This document shows, one piece after another, positions 23,850 through 33,171 of a DNA stretch of 64,000 nt; within the stretch, counting starts at the first letter, position 1; each line of letters starts with the position of its first letter. The notes below the pieces were generated by a model. It was given only the letters and a program-made list of their open reading frames with translations. It was not told the origin of the DNA and searched no databases. The translations under genes were made by a program, and so were the position numbers. The stretch spans positions 22,977 through 86,976 of the forward strand of contig DASQPA010000125.1 of NCBI GenBank assembly GCA_035644215.1. The letters are read 5' to 3'. The stretch is from DASQPA01 sp035644215. Lineage in GTDB: Bacteria; Acidobacteriota; Thermoanaerobaculia; Multivoradales; UBA5704.

Positions 23850-25177
23850 ATGACCGAACCGAATTCGAATCGTCCCTGGCGCCCGCTGTTGACCGGCGAG
23901 GCGGCCCGGGCGGCGAACGCCGCCGTCGACGCCATCGCGGCGGGGATCGCCGCCCACCCGGCGGCTGCCGCCATCCGTCCGGAAGCGGGCGGCGGACACT
24001 TCTCCCTGGCCGGCGGCCAGGCCGGCCTCGCCCTCTTCTTCTCCTACCTCCATTTCGCCCGTCCCGACGGTGGGCACGACGAAACCGCCATGGGTTTCCT
24101 CGAACAGGCGATCGAGGGCACCGGCGAGATGGCGGTCAGCGCCGGCCTCTACAGCGGCTTCGCCGGCGTCGCCTGGACCCTGGAGCACCTCCTGGGGCGG
24201 CTCTTCGATCCCGACGGCGAGGACCCCGGCGAGGAGATCGCGACGGCGCTCCAGGGCCTCCTCGCGCGCTCTCCCTGGCAGGGCGACTACGACCTCATCA
24301 GCGGCCTCGTGGGATTCGGGGCCTACGCCCTGGAGCGGCTGCCGCGGCCGGGCGGCCGGGAGTGCCTGGAGCAGATCGTCGCCCGCCTGTCCGAGACCGC
24401 CGAGCCGGGGGCGGCCGGGATCACCTGGCACACGCCGCCCGAGCGGGTGGGGCCGGTCCAGGCCGAGCAGTTCCCCGCCGGCTACTACAACCTCGGGGTG
24501 GCCCACGGCGTGCCGGGGGTGATCGCCCTCCTCGGCGAGGCGGAGGTCGCCGGGCTGGCGGCGGAGGTGGCCGCCGAGGCACGCCGGCTGCGGCAGGGCG
24601 CCGCGGCCTGGATCGCCACCCAGCAGCTCCCCCCCGGGGCCCCTTCGCTCTTCCCCTACAACACCGCCCCCGGCATCCCCCCCAGCCCCTCTCGCCTCGC
24701 CTGGTGCTACGGCGACCTCGGGATCGCGGCGGCGCTCCTCGCCGCCGCCCGCACCGTCGCCGACCCCGGCCTGGAGGCGACAGCCCGGACCGTCGCCGGG
24801 CACGCCGCGGCCCGCCCGGCCGAGGGCGCCGGGGTGGTCGACGCCGGCCTCTGCCACGGCGCCGCCGGGGTGGCCCACCTCTTCAACCGCCTCTACCAGG
24901 CGAGCGGCGAGGCCGCCGTGGGCGAGGCCGCCCGCAGCTGGTTCGAGCGCGCCCTCGCCCTCCGCGGGCCGGAGGGGATCGGCGGCTTCCGCGCCTGGCT
25001 TCCCCAGGGGAACGACGGGATGAGCGGCGAGCTCGGCTGGGCGGACGACCCCGGCTTCCTCACCGGCTCGGCCGGCATCGGCCTCGCCCTCCTGGCCGCC
25101 ACGACCCCGGTCGAGCCCAACTGGGACCGCGTCCTCCTTACCGCCATCCGCGGCGCCTCGGGCCGCAGGGAGCCCTG
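23850..25177 (+). CDS. LanC-like lanthionine synthetase C family protein 1
   Basis: 442 residues; the stop runs 25176-25178. The alpha/alpha-barrel repeats with Gly-rich turns (AGGQAGLAL, YSGFAGVAWT, GLCHGAAGV, LTGSAGIGL) are typical of LanC. All catalytic residues known from NisC have counterparts: zinc ligands Cys286, Cys335 and His336, plus Asp149, His219 and Arg282. The family cyclises dehydrated Ser/Thr with Cys to make lanthionine; stand-alone LanC-like proteins can also add glutathione to dehydroamino acids. No LanB, LanM, transporter or precursor is nearby. It is followed by a close paralogue whose start overlaps its stop by one base (TGATG). Confidence 0.85.
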
Positions 25178-26512
25178 ATGCCCACTCCGCCCGACCCGGC
25201 CTGGAGCCCGCTCCTCGCAGGCGACGCCGCCAGCGCCGCCGCGGCCGCCGTCGACGCCATCGCCGCCGGCCTCCAGGTTTTCGCCGAAGAGCCCCCGGGC
25301 GGGCCCTCGGGCGGCAGCGGCCGGGACCTCTCGCTCGCCGGTGGCCAGGCCGGCATCGCCCTCTTCTTCTCCTATCTCCACTTCGCCCGGCCCGGAGAGG
25401 GGCACGACGACACCGCCATGACCTTCCTCGAACGGGCGATCGAGGGCACCTCCGAGCTGCCGGTGGGCTCCGGGCTCTACGGCGGCTTTCCCGGCGTTGC
25501 CTGGACCCTGGAGCACCTCGCCGGGCGCCTCTTCGATCCCGAGGGGGAGGACCCGGGGGAGGAGATCGCGACCGTCCTCGCGGAGTTCCTCGCGCGTTCC
25601 CCCTGGCAGGGCGACTACGACCTGATCAGCGGCCTGGTGGGCTTCGCGGTCTACGCCCTCGAACGGCTGCCGCGGCCGGGCGGCCGGGAGTGCCTGGAGG
25701 GGGCCATCGCCCGCCTCGCCGAGACCGCCCAGGCCATGGGGGCGGGGCCGAAGCCGGAGGAGCTGCTCTCCTGGCACACCCCTTCGGAGCGGGTGGGGGC
25801 GCTCCAGGCGGCCACCTACCCCGAGGGGCACTACAACCTGGGCGTCGCCCACGGCGTGCCGGCGGTGATCGGCGTCCTCGGCGAGGCCCTGGCGGCCGGC
25901 GTGGCGGAGCCGGAGGCCCGCCGTCTGCTCGACGGCGCCGCCGGCTGGGTCCTCGCCCAGCGCCTGCCCGCGGGCGCCGACTCGCTCTTCCCCTACAATA
26001 CCGCCCCCGGCATCGCGCCCAACCCCACCCGCCTGGCCTGGTGCTACGGCGACCTCGGGATCGCGGCGTCCCTACTCGCCGCCGCCCGGACCGCCGGCGA
26101 CCCGCGCCTGGAGGCGGAGGCCCTGGCCATCGCCCGGCACGCCGCGGAGCGGGCCATCGCCGGCTCGGGAGTGCAGGACTGCGGCCTCTGCCATGGCGCC
26201 GCCGGGGTGGCGCACCTGTTCAACCGCCTCTACCAGGCGACCGGCGAGCCGGCTCTCGGCGCCGCCGCCCGGACCTGGTACGACCAGGCGCTCGCCCGGC
26301 GGGGGACGGCGGGGATCGGCGGCTACCAGGCCTGGCTCCCGTCGAGCGCCGACCGGATGGGCGATCTCGCCTGGATGGACGATCCCGGCTTCCTCACCGG
26401 CTCGGCGGGGATCGGCCTCGCCCTCCTGGCCGCCACCAGCGCGGTCGAACCGGGGTGGGACCGCGTTCTGCTCACCGCGATCCAGGGCAGCGCTCCAATG
26501 CATAGAAAGTAA
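25178..26512 (+). CDS. LanC-like lanthionine synthetase C family protein 2
   Basis: 444 residues from the ATG inside TGATG at the end of the upstream paralogue. It is a tandem duplicate, with the first 170 residues especially close. The catalytic set is again complete: Asp149, His225, Arg285, Cys289, Cys338 and His339. Differences concentrate at about residues 30-50 and 185-200, which could alter substrate choice. Translational coupling implies equimolar products, possibly a heterodimer. It ends 90 bases before the outer-membrane-like gene, which has its own promoter. Confidence 0.85.
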   Translation: MPTPPDPAWSPLLAGDAASAAAAAVDAIAAGLQVFAEEPPGGPSGGSGRDLSLAGGQAGIALFFSYLHFARPGEGHDDTAMTFLERAIEGTSELPVGSGLYGGFPGVAWTLEHLAGRLFDPEGEDPGEEIATVLAEFLARSPWQGDYDLISGLVGFAVYALERLPRPGGRECLEGAIARLAETAQAMGAGPKPEELLSWHTPSERVGALQAATYPEGHYNLGVAHGVPAVIGVLGEALAAGVAEPEARRLLDGAAGWVLAQRLPAGADSLFPYNTAPGIAPNPTRLAWCYGDLGIAASLLAAARTAGDPRLEAEALAIARHAAERAIAGSGVQDCGLCHGAAGVAHLFNRLYQATGEPALGAAARTWYDQALARRGTAGIGGYQAWLPSSADRMGDLAWMDDPGFLTGSAGIGLALLAATSAVEPGWDRVLLTAIQGSAPMHRK

Positions 26513-26538
26513 GCGATATATCTGGACGCGACCGGAGT

Positions 26539-26567
26539 TTGACAGCCTCGGGGCGGAGGGCTACACT
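26539..26567 (+). promoter_or_regulatory. Sigma-70-type promoter
   Basis: TTGACA (26539-26544), 17-base spacer, TACACT (26562-26567). This is the best consensus promoter in the window; the transcript would begin near 26574, 28 bases before the ATG at 26602. Confidence 0.7.
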
Positions 26568-26601
26568 CGGGCCTCGTAGGGTCCTCGTCCAGGGTCCAGG
26601 G

Positions 26602-28599
26602 ATGACAAGCCACCCGCACAAGAGTCCCCCCCTTCTCGCCGCGCTCCTCCTGCTCGGTTTGGCGGGGAGCGCCGCGGCCCAGCGGCCCCCCCTGCCGTCC
26701 AACCCGCCGAACGCGCCCAACCCGCAGGGCGTCGCCGGGCGGGTGACCGGGGAGCGCTCGCCGCTGGCCTCGGCCGGGGTCTACGCCTTCCAGCTCGCCG
26801 AGTCGAAGCTCCACAAGGTCCTCACCGATCCGCAGGGCAACTTCCTCTTCCAGGACCTGCCGGCCGGCCTCTACAAGGTCATCGCGCACAAGGCCGGCTT
26901 CGCGCCGGTGGTGATCCTGCTCACCCGCACGACCGCCCAGGCCTACCAGTTCCTGGAGCTCCAGCTGTCGCAGAGCGCGGCCCCCGCCAACGGGGCTGCC
27001 CCCGCCCAGGGCGGCAACGACGACTTCTGGTCGCTGCGCGCCGCCATCCCGCCCGACGTGCTGCGCGACATCGAGCAGGCGAGCGAGGGCGAGCTGCCGC
27101 GCTTCGCCGACGAGCGCCGCCCGCAGCTCGCCTTGAGCACCCTGTCGCAGTTCCACACCGACATCCAGGCGATGAAGGGGGTGGACAACCTGGCTGCCGC
27201 GGGGAGCGGGCAGATGGCGGGCGGCCGGGTGGGCATCGAGGGCAAGGTAGGAGAGATGCAGGTGGGGCTGCGCGGCCGCTTCTGGCAGTTCGAGCCGCTG
27301 CCCGCCTTCGGCGCCTCGGGGGCGCCCGCGGCGGCGCTCGGCGGGCAGACCAGCGCCGTTTCGCTCGACCTGGAGAACGGCCCCCGCAGCCGGCTGAACG
27401 TCACCTCGCTCAGCAACCGTCTGATGACCCGCGGCAGCGACGGCCTGGTGCCAGTCGACTTCGAGCACTACCGGGTGAGCTACTCGCAGGCGGTGGGCGA
27501 GAACAGCCGCTCGGAGCTCTCCGCCCAGTACACCAGCGAGAACAACTTCCACCGCCAGGGCTCCTTCGACCCGGTGGAGATCCCCGGCGCCTCGCGCACC
27601 TGGCGGGTCGACGGCTCGTACTCGACCGAGCTGGGGCCGAGCTCGACCATCCAGGGCGGCATCCGCTACCGCGCCCTCCAGTACGGGCTTGCCGGCCCCG
27701 GCGGCCAGGGCCAGGCTCAGCAGCCGCCGGGACCGGTCCTGCCGGGGCAGGACAGCCTCGAAGTGTTCGGCCGCGGCGGCATCCGACTGCAGCCGGCCTT
27801 CCTCGTCGAGTACGGCCTCTACAGCACCATGGCGGACGGCAGCCTGGCGGTGCGGCCGGAGGGCGGCGTCGTCTTCCGCCTGGACGACCACTGGCAGCTG
27901 CAGGGCTCGGCCAGCCGCCGGGCCTACGAGCGGACGGCGGTGAACGCGCCGCAGTTCCTGCCCACCCTCTACCAGGAGGCCGACCTCTGCGAGGAGGGCG
28001 GCAAGTCCTGCTACGAGCTGCGCCTGGCGCGCAAGCAGGGGGATGACGACACCTTCTCCCTCGCCGCGACCGACCGTACTTTCGGCAAGACCCTGCGGCT
28101 CTACTTCAGCGACGACTTCTTCGATCGCCTGGAGAGCCTCTACCTGGTGCCGGGCGACCGGCTGCCCGAGGTCAAGCTCTCGATCGGCCACCGGCTCACC
28201 CCCGGCATCACGACGAAGATCGAAGCCAGCCTGGCGCACGGCGGTGGCGGCGCCTTCTACTCCCCGCTCGGCGCGGCCTACGAGAACCGGGTGCAGTACT
28301 TCGTCACCTCGATCGACACCCGCTTCCAGGCCACCTCGACCGGCGTCTTCCTCGCCTTCCACCGGCTGAGCCAGGAGCTCGACCCGCTGGGGCAGGCCGG
28401 CCCGGCGACCTCCCAGGTCGACCTCGAGCGGCTGCAGCTGATGCTCTCCCAGGACTTGAATTTCCTGATGAACCTGGCGGGCGACTGGACGGTACAGCTC
28501 AACATGGAGCTCTCCCGCGGCAGCTCCCCCCTGGCCAGCAACGGCAGCAGCGACGAGCTGCGCAAGCGCTTCCTCGGCGGCATCGCGGTCAAGTTCTAG
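26602..28599 (+). CDS. Outer-membrane-like protein with carboxypeptidase-regulatory domain
   Basis: 665 residues. Signal peptide of about 26 residues ending SAAAQ. A carboxypeptidase-D-regulatory-like Ig fold covers about residues 44-115 (VAGRVTGERSPLASAGVYAF, LPAGLYKVIAHKAGFAPV). The rest is long and rich in aromatic, alternating strands, ending VKF, which suggests a TonB-receptor-like beta-barrel of reduced size. No TonB box or plug is evident. Acidobacterial genomes carry many such proteins for polymer uptake, which is only an analogy here. Upstream starts in the frame lie inside the promoter. SD-like AGGGTCCAGGG precedes the ATG. Confidence 0.7.
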   Translation: MTSHPHKSPPLLAALLLLGLAGSAAAQRPPLPSNPPNAPNPQGVAGRVTGERSPLASAGVYAFQLAESKLHKVLTDPQGNFLFQDLPAGLYKVIAHKAGFAPVVILLTRTTAQAYQFLELQLSQSAAPANGAAPAQGGNDDFWSLRAAIPPDVLRDIEQASEGELPRFADERRPQLALSTLSQFHTDIQAMKGVDNLAAAGSGQMAGGRVGIEGKVGEMQVGLRGRFWQFEPLPAFGASGAPAAALGGQTSAVSLDLENGPRSRLNVTSLSNRLMTRGSDGLVPVDFEHYRVSYSQAVGENSRSELSAQYTSENNFHRQGSFDPVEIPGASRTWRVDGSYSTELGPSSTIQGGIRYRALQYGLAGPGGQGQAQQPPGPVLPGQDSLEVFGRGGIRLQPAFLVEYGLYSTMADGSLAVRPEGGVVFRLDDHWQLQGSASRRAYERTAVNAPQFLPTLYQEADLCEEGGKSCYELRLARKQGDDDTFSLAATDRTFGKTLRLYFSDDFFDRLESLYLVPGDRLPEVKLSIGHRLTPGITTKIEASLAHGGGGAFYSPLGAAYENRVQYFVTSIDTRFQATSTGVFLAFHRLSQELDPLGQAGPATSQVDLERLQLMLSQDLNFLMNLAGDWTVQLNMELSRGSSPLASNGSSDELRKRFLGGIAVKF

Positions 28600-28625
28600 T
28601 CTCGGTCTGCCTCCAGGTGGCGTTC

Positions 28626-28782
28626 GTAGAGACGCCCAGCCGCTTACCACAAACCCTGGCATCCACCACCATCGCCAGGGCGTCTCCGCAGGCCGCAGAC
28701 GCCCGTGGTCCTGTCAGCGTTGGAGACGCCCTGGCGGCAGTGGTTCCTTGCAAGGATGGTGGTAGCGGCTGGGCGTCTCTAC
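28626..28782. repeat. Nested inverted-repeat element (MITE/BIME-like)
   Basis: The outer arms GTAGAGACGCCCAGCCGCTTACCAC (28626-28650; shown here as 20+5: GTAGAGACGCCCAGCCGCTT then ACCAC) and 28759-28782 are inverted copies differing by one missing base. Inner arms CCAGGGCGTCTCC (near 28675-28687) and GGAGACGCCCTGG (near 28722-28734) form a second inverted pair with flanking similarity. There is no open reading frame. The segment 28688-28734 recurs at 35910-35956 with 34 of 47 identities. Confidence 0.7.
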
Positions 28783-28855
28783 GACATCGCCTCGCCCTTC
28801 TACGCGTCCTCCCCCCAATCGCTTGGATTCAGCCCCTTGGATAACATCCGTTTTT

Positions 28856-28885
28856 TTGGATCTTGCGAGCAAAAAGCTCTATAAT
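28856..28885 (+). promoter_or_regulatory. Promoter of sensor kinase / response regulator operon
   Basis: TTGGAT (28856-28861), 18-base spacer and a perfect TATAAT (28880-28885). The transcript would begin about 70 bases before the preferred start at 28965. Confidence 0.6.
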
Positions 28886-28964
28886 TCAGCAGTTTGAAGG
28901 CGATTCAAAAAAACGTGACGCTGGCATGGAAGCTGCTATCCAGGCTGTCGGCCAGGTCTCATCC

Positions 28965-31774
28965 ATGAAGCGGTCCCGTACCCTGAAGCTCACCCTCTCG
29001 CTCCTTCTGGCAGCGGCGGCGGTCGCGTTTGGCGGCCTGTCGTTCTACCGCAAGGTGCAGTCCTTCCAGCCGCTGGGCTTCGTCGCCCGGATGGAGGCGA
29101 GCGGCGCCGCCCGGGTGGTCGCGGTCGACGACCCGCGGACCGGCCTGATCGCCGGCGACCAGCTGTTCCTCGCCACCCTCCCCGAGGCCGGCACGGAAGC
29201 CGACCTCGTCCACGTCCTGAAGAGCCAGCCCGAGAGCCGGATCGCCGTCCTCCGCGGCGACCAGGTGATCAAGGTCCTCTACCACCGGCCGCCGCTCGCC
29301 ATCGACTTCCCCTACCTGCTCGTCGCCCTCATCGGCGTCGGCTACCTGCTGATCGGCCTCTACACGCTGCTCAAGCACGGGGAGCGCCCGGGGTTCCTCT
29401 TCTATCTCTGGTGCCTGGCCTCGGCGGTCTTCTACCTGCTCTCGGCGGTGCCGCCGGCGGACCTGCTGTACCGCATCGTCTTTACCGGCGACGAGCTGGC
29501 CCGGATCTTCCTCCCGGCGCTCACCCTCCACCTCTTCCTCGTCTTCCCGGCGCCGCCCGAGGAAGCCGACGCGACGGTCGTGCGGACCGTATATCGTCGC
29601 TACCGGCGCTGGACTCCGTTCCTCTACCTGCCGGCGGCCGTCCTCCTCGCCCTGCAGCTCGACCTCGCCCTGGGCCTCCACCGGCTCTTCGTTCATCCCA
29701 CGGCCGCGGCGATCGTCACCCTGGACCACCTGGAGGTCTACCACCTCATGGTCTACGCCCTGGCCGCCGTGGGCCTCCTCGCCTGGCGGATCGGGCACGG
29801 GCGGACCTGGGAGCAGCAGCGCCAGCTGCAGTGGGTGGCCTTCGGCCTCGCCGGCGGCTACCTGCCGTTCTTCCTCCTCTACGTCGTCCCTCTGGCCCTC
29901 GGGCTCCACCGGCCGCAGCTCCTCACCGTCCTCGCCGTCCTGCCGCTGGGGCTGGTGCCGGTCGCCTTCGCCTATTCCATCCTGCGCTACAAGCTATGGG
30001 ACATCGAGATCATCGTCCGCGACACGATCTCGGCGACCCTCACCCTGCTCCTGGGGATCATCGGCTTCTCGCTGGTCAACCTGGCGATCCTCCGCGGGGT
30101 GCCGCAGGACCTCTCGCTCACCCGGAACCTCCTCTCCTTCGCCGCCGGGCTCGCCATCGCCGGCCTCCTGGTGCCCACCCGCCGCTCCATTTCCGGCACC
30201 CTGGAGCGCTTCCACTACCGGCGCTCCTTCGGCAAGCGCCGGGCGCTCTCCGACCTCGGCCAGGAGCTGCTCCACGAGCGCGACCTGGGGCGCCTCTGCT
30301 CCGCCCTCCTGCGGCAGATCGAAGAAGGGGTCGAGATCGAGCGCGCCAACCTCTACCTGGTCCAGGGTGGGACGCTCTACCCGGTGCGGTCCGAGCCCGG
30401 CCTGCCCGAGCGGCTCTCCCCCGAGGCGCTGGGCGACGGGCTGTGGGAGGAGAACTACCTCTACCTCTCCGGGGTGTCGCTCTCCACCGAGCCCACGGCG
30501 CCCGCCCAGCGGCTGTTCATCGGCGGCTACCGCTACGCCTTCCCCCTCGCCGTCCTCGGCAGCCGGGTGGGCATCGTCCTGACCGGCTACAAGAAGGACA
30601 GGGACCCGCTCAACAGCGAGGACGTGGAGCTCATCCGCCATCTCTTGAACCAGGCCGCCCTGGCGATCGAGAACGCCCAGCTCCTGGGGCAGCTCCACCA
30701 GCAGCTCGACGAGGTCCTCCGTCTCAAGCGCTACAACGAGGGGATCTTCGAGTCCTCCCCGGCCGGCATCGCGGTCCTCGACCCGGCGGGGCGGGTGGTG
30801 TCGGTCAACGCCGCCTTCGTCCAGCTCGCCGGCCGCGAGCGCGCCGCCCTGCTCGGCCGGCCGCTCGCCGCGTCGCTCCCCGTCCAGCCGCTCCCCCGCC
30901 CCGGCGAAGCGCCGGTCGAGGTGAGCTACTGCGACCCCACCGGCCGCGAGCGCTACCTCCAGCTGTCGCTCGCCGACTTCGCCGGGACAGGCGAGGCGAC
31001 CGGCGCGGGGGGGCTGGGCGAGAACCTCTCGGTGCTCGTCGTCCACGACGTCTCCGAGCGGGTGGCGATGGAGCACGCGCTCCAGGAGAAGGACCGCCTG
31101 GCGGCCCTGGGGATGCTGGCGGCCGGCGTGGCGCACGAGGTCAACACTCCGATCACCGGCATTTCGAGCTACGCCCAGATGCTGCTCTCGGAGACCGCGG
31201 AGAACGACCCCCACTACGACATCCTGAAGAAGGTCGAGCGCCAGACCTTCCGCGCCGCCCGCATCGTCAACAACCTGCTGGAGTTCGCCAAGAACCGGCA
31301 GAACGAGCGCCGGCCGGTGGCCTTGGCGCCGCTGATCACCGAGTCGCTCGACCTCATGGGCGACCGGCCGGGCCGGCGGCGGATCGAGGTCGACTGGCAG
31401 CCGCCATCTTTGGACCTGCCGGAGATCCGCGTCTTCGGTTGCGACGGCGAGCTGCAGCAGGTGCTGACCAACCTGCTCTTGAATGCCTTGCAGGCGATGG
31501 CCGAGCAGGGAGGACGGTTGACCGTCCGCTTGGAGGCCGACGCGGCGAACGCCCGGGTGCACGTCGACGACACCGGCCCGGGAATCCCCGCCGAACGCCT
31601 GGCCCGGATCTTCGAGCCGTTCTACTCGACCAAGCTGGCGAGCGGCGGCACTGGCTTAGGTCTCGCCATCAGTTACGATATCGTACGCCGCCACGGCGGG
31701 AGCCTCGCGGCGGCGAGCGAGCCCGGCCGCGGCACCCGCTTCACGGTCGAGCTCCCCCGGCTGGCTCGACCGCT

Positions 31775-31778
<4 letters not shown>
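28965..31778 (+). CDS. PDZ-7TM-GAF-PAS sensor histidine kinase
   Basis: 937 residues from ATG 28965, chosen because it directly precedes the first membrane helix (about 7-27); ATG 28926 is possible. A PDZ-like domain (about 30-105, 'GLIAGDQLFL...') sits outside the membrane, followed by several helices (about 113-410). Then come GAF about 425-575, PAS about 590-690, HisKA with His724 in AHEVNTPITG, and HATPase with NLLLNALQAM near 830 and GGTGLGLAI near 893. This is an NtrB-type kinase core. It is coupled by ATGA to a sigma-54 response regulator, so the two form a two-component system sensing an envelope signal. Loosely resembles PrsK of exopolysaccharide/PEP-CTERM systems. Confidence 0.88.
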
Positions 31779-33157
<1,379 letters not shown>

Positions 33158-33171
33158 TCACGGAAAATCTC

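Larger units (their letters stand above)
28600..28964. other. Intergenic region with repeat element and promoter
   Basis: It holds the 157-bp nested inverted-repeat element (28626-28782) and the promoter at 28856-28885. The stretch 28783-28850 shows nothing further. A TTG start at 28863 and an ATG at 28926 extend the kinase frame upstream but have lower GC at third positions and no SD. Confidence 0.6.

Noticed and set aside
21073..26512. Complete contractile injection or lanthipeptide cluster
   Set aside because: No sheath, tube, baseplate, LanB/LanM, transporter or precursor gene is present.
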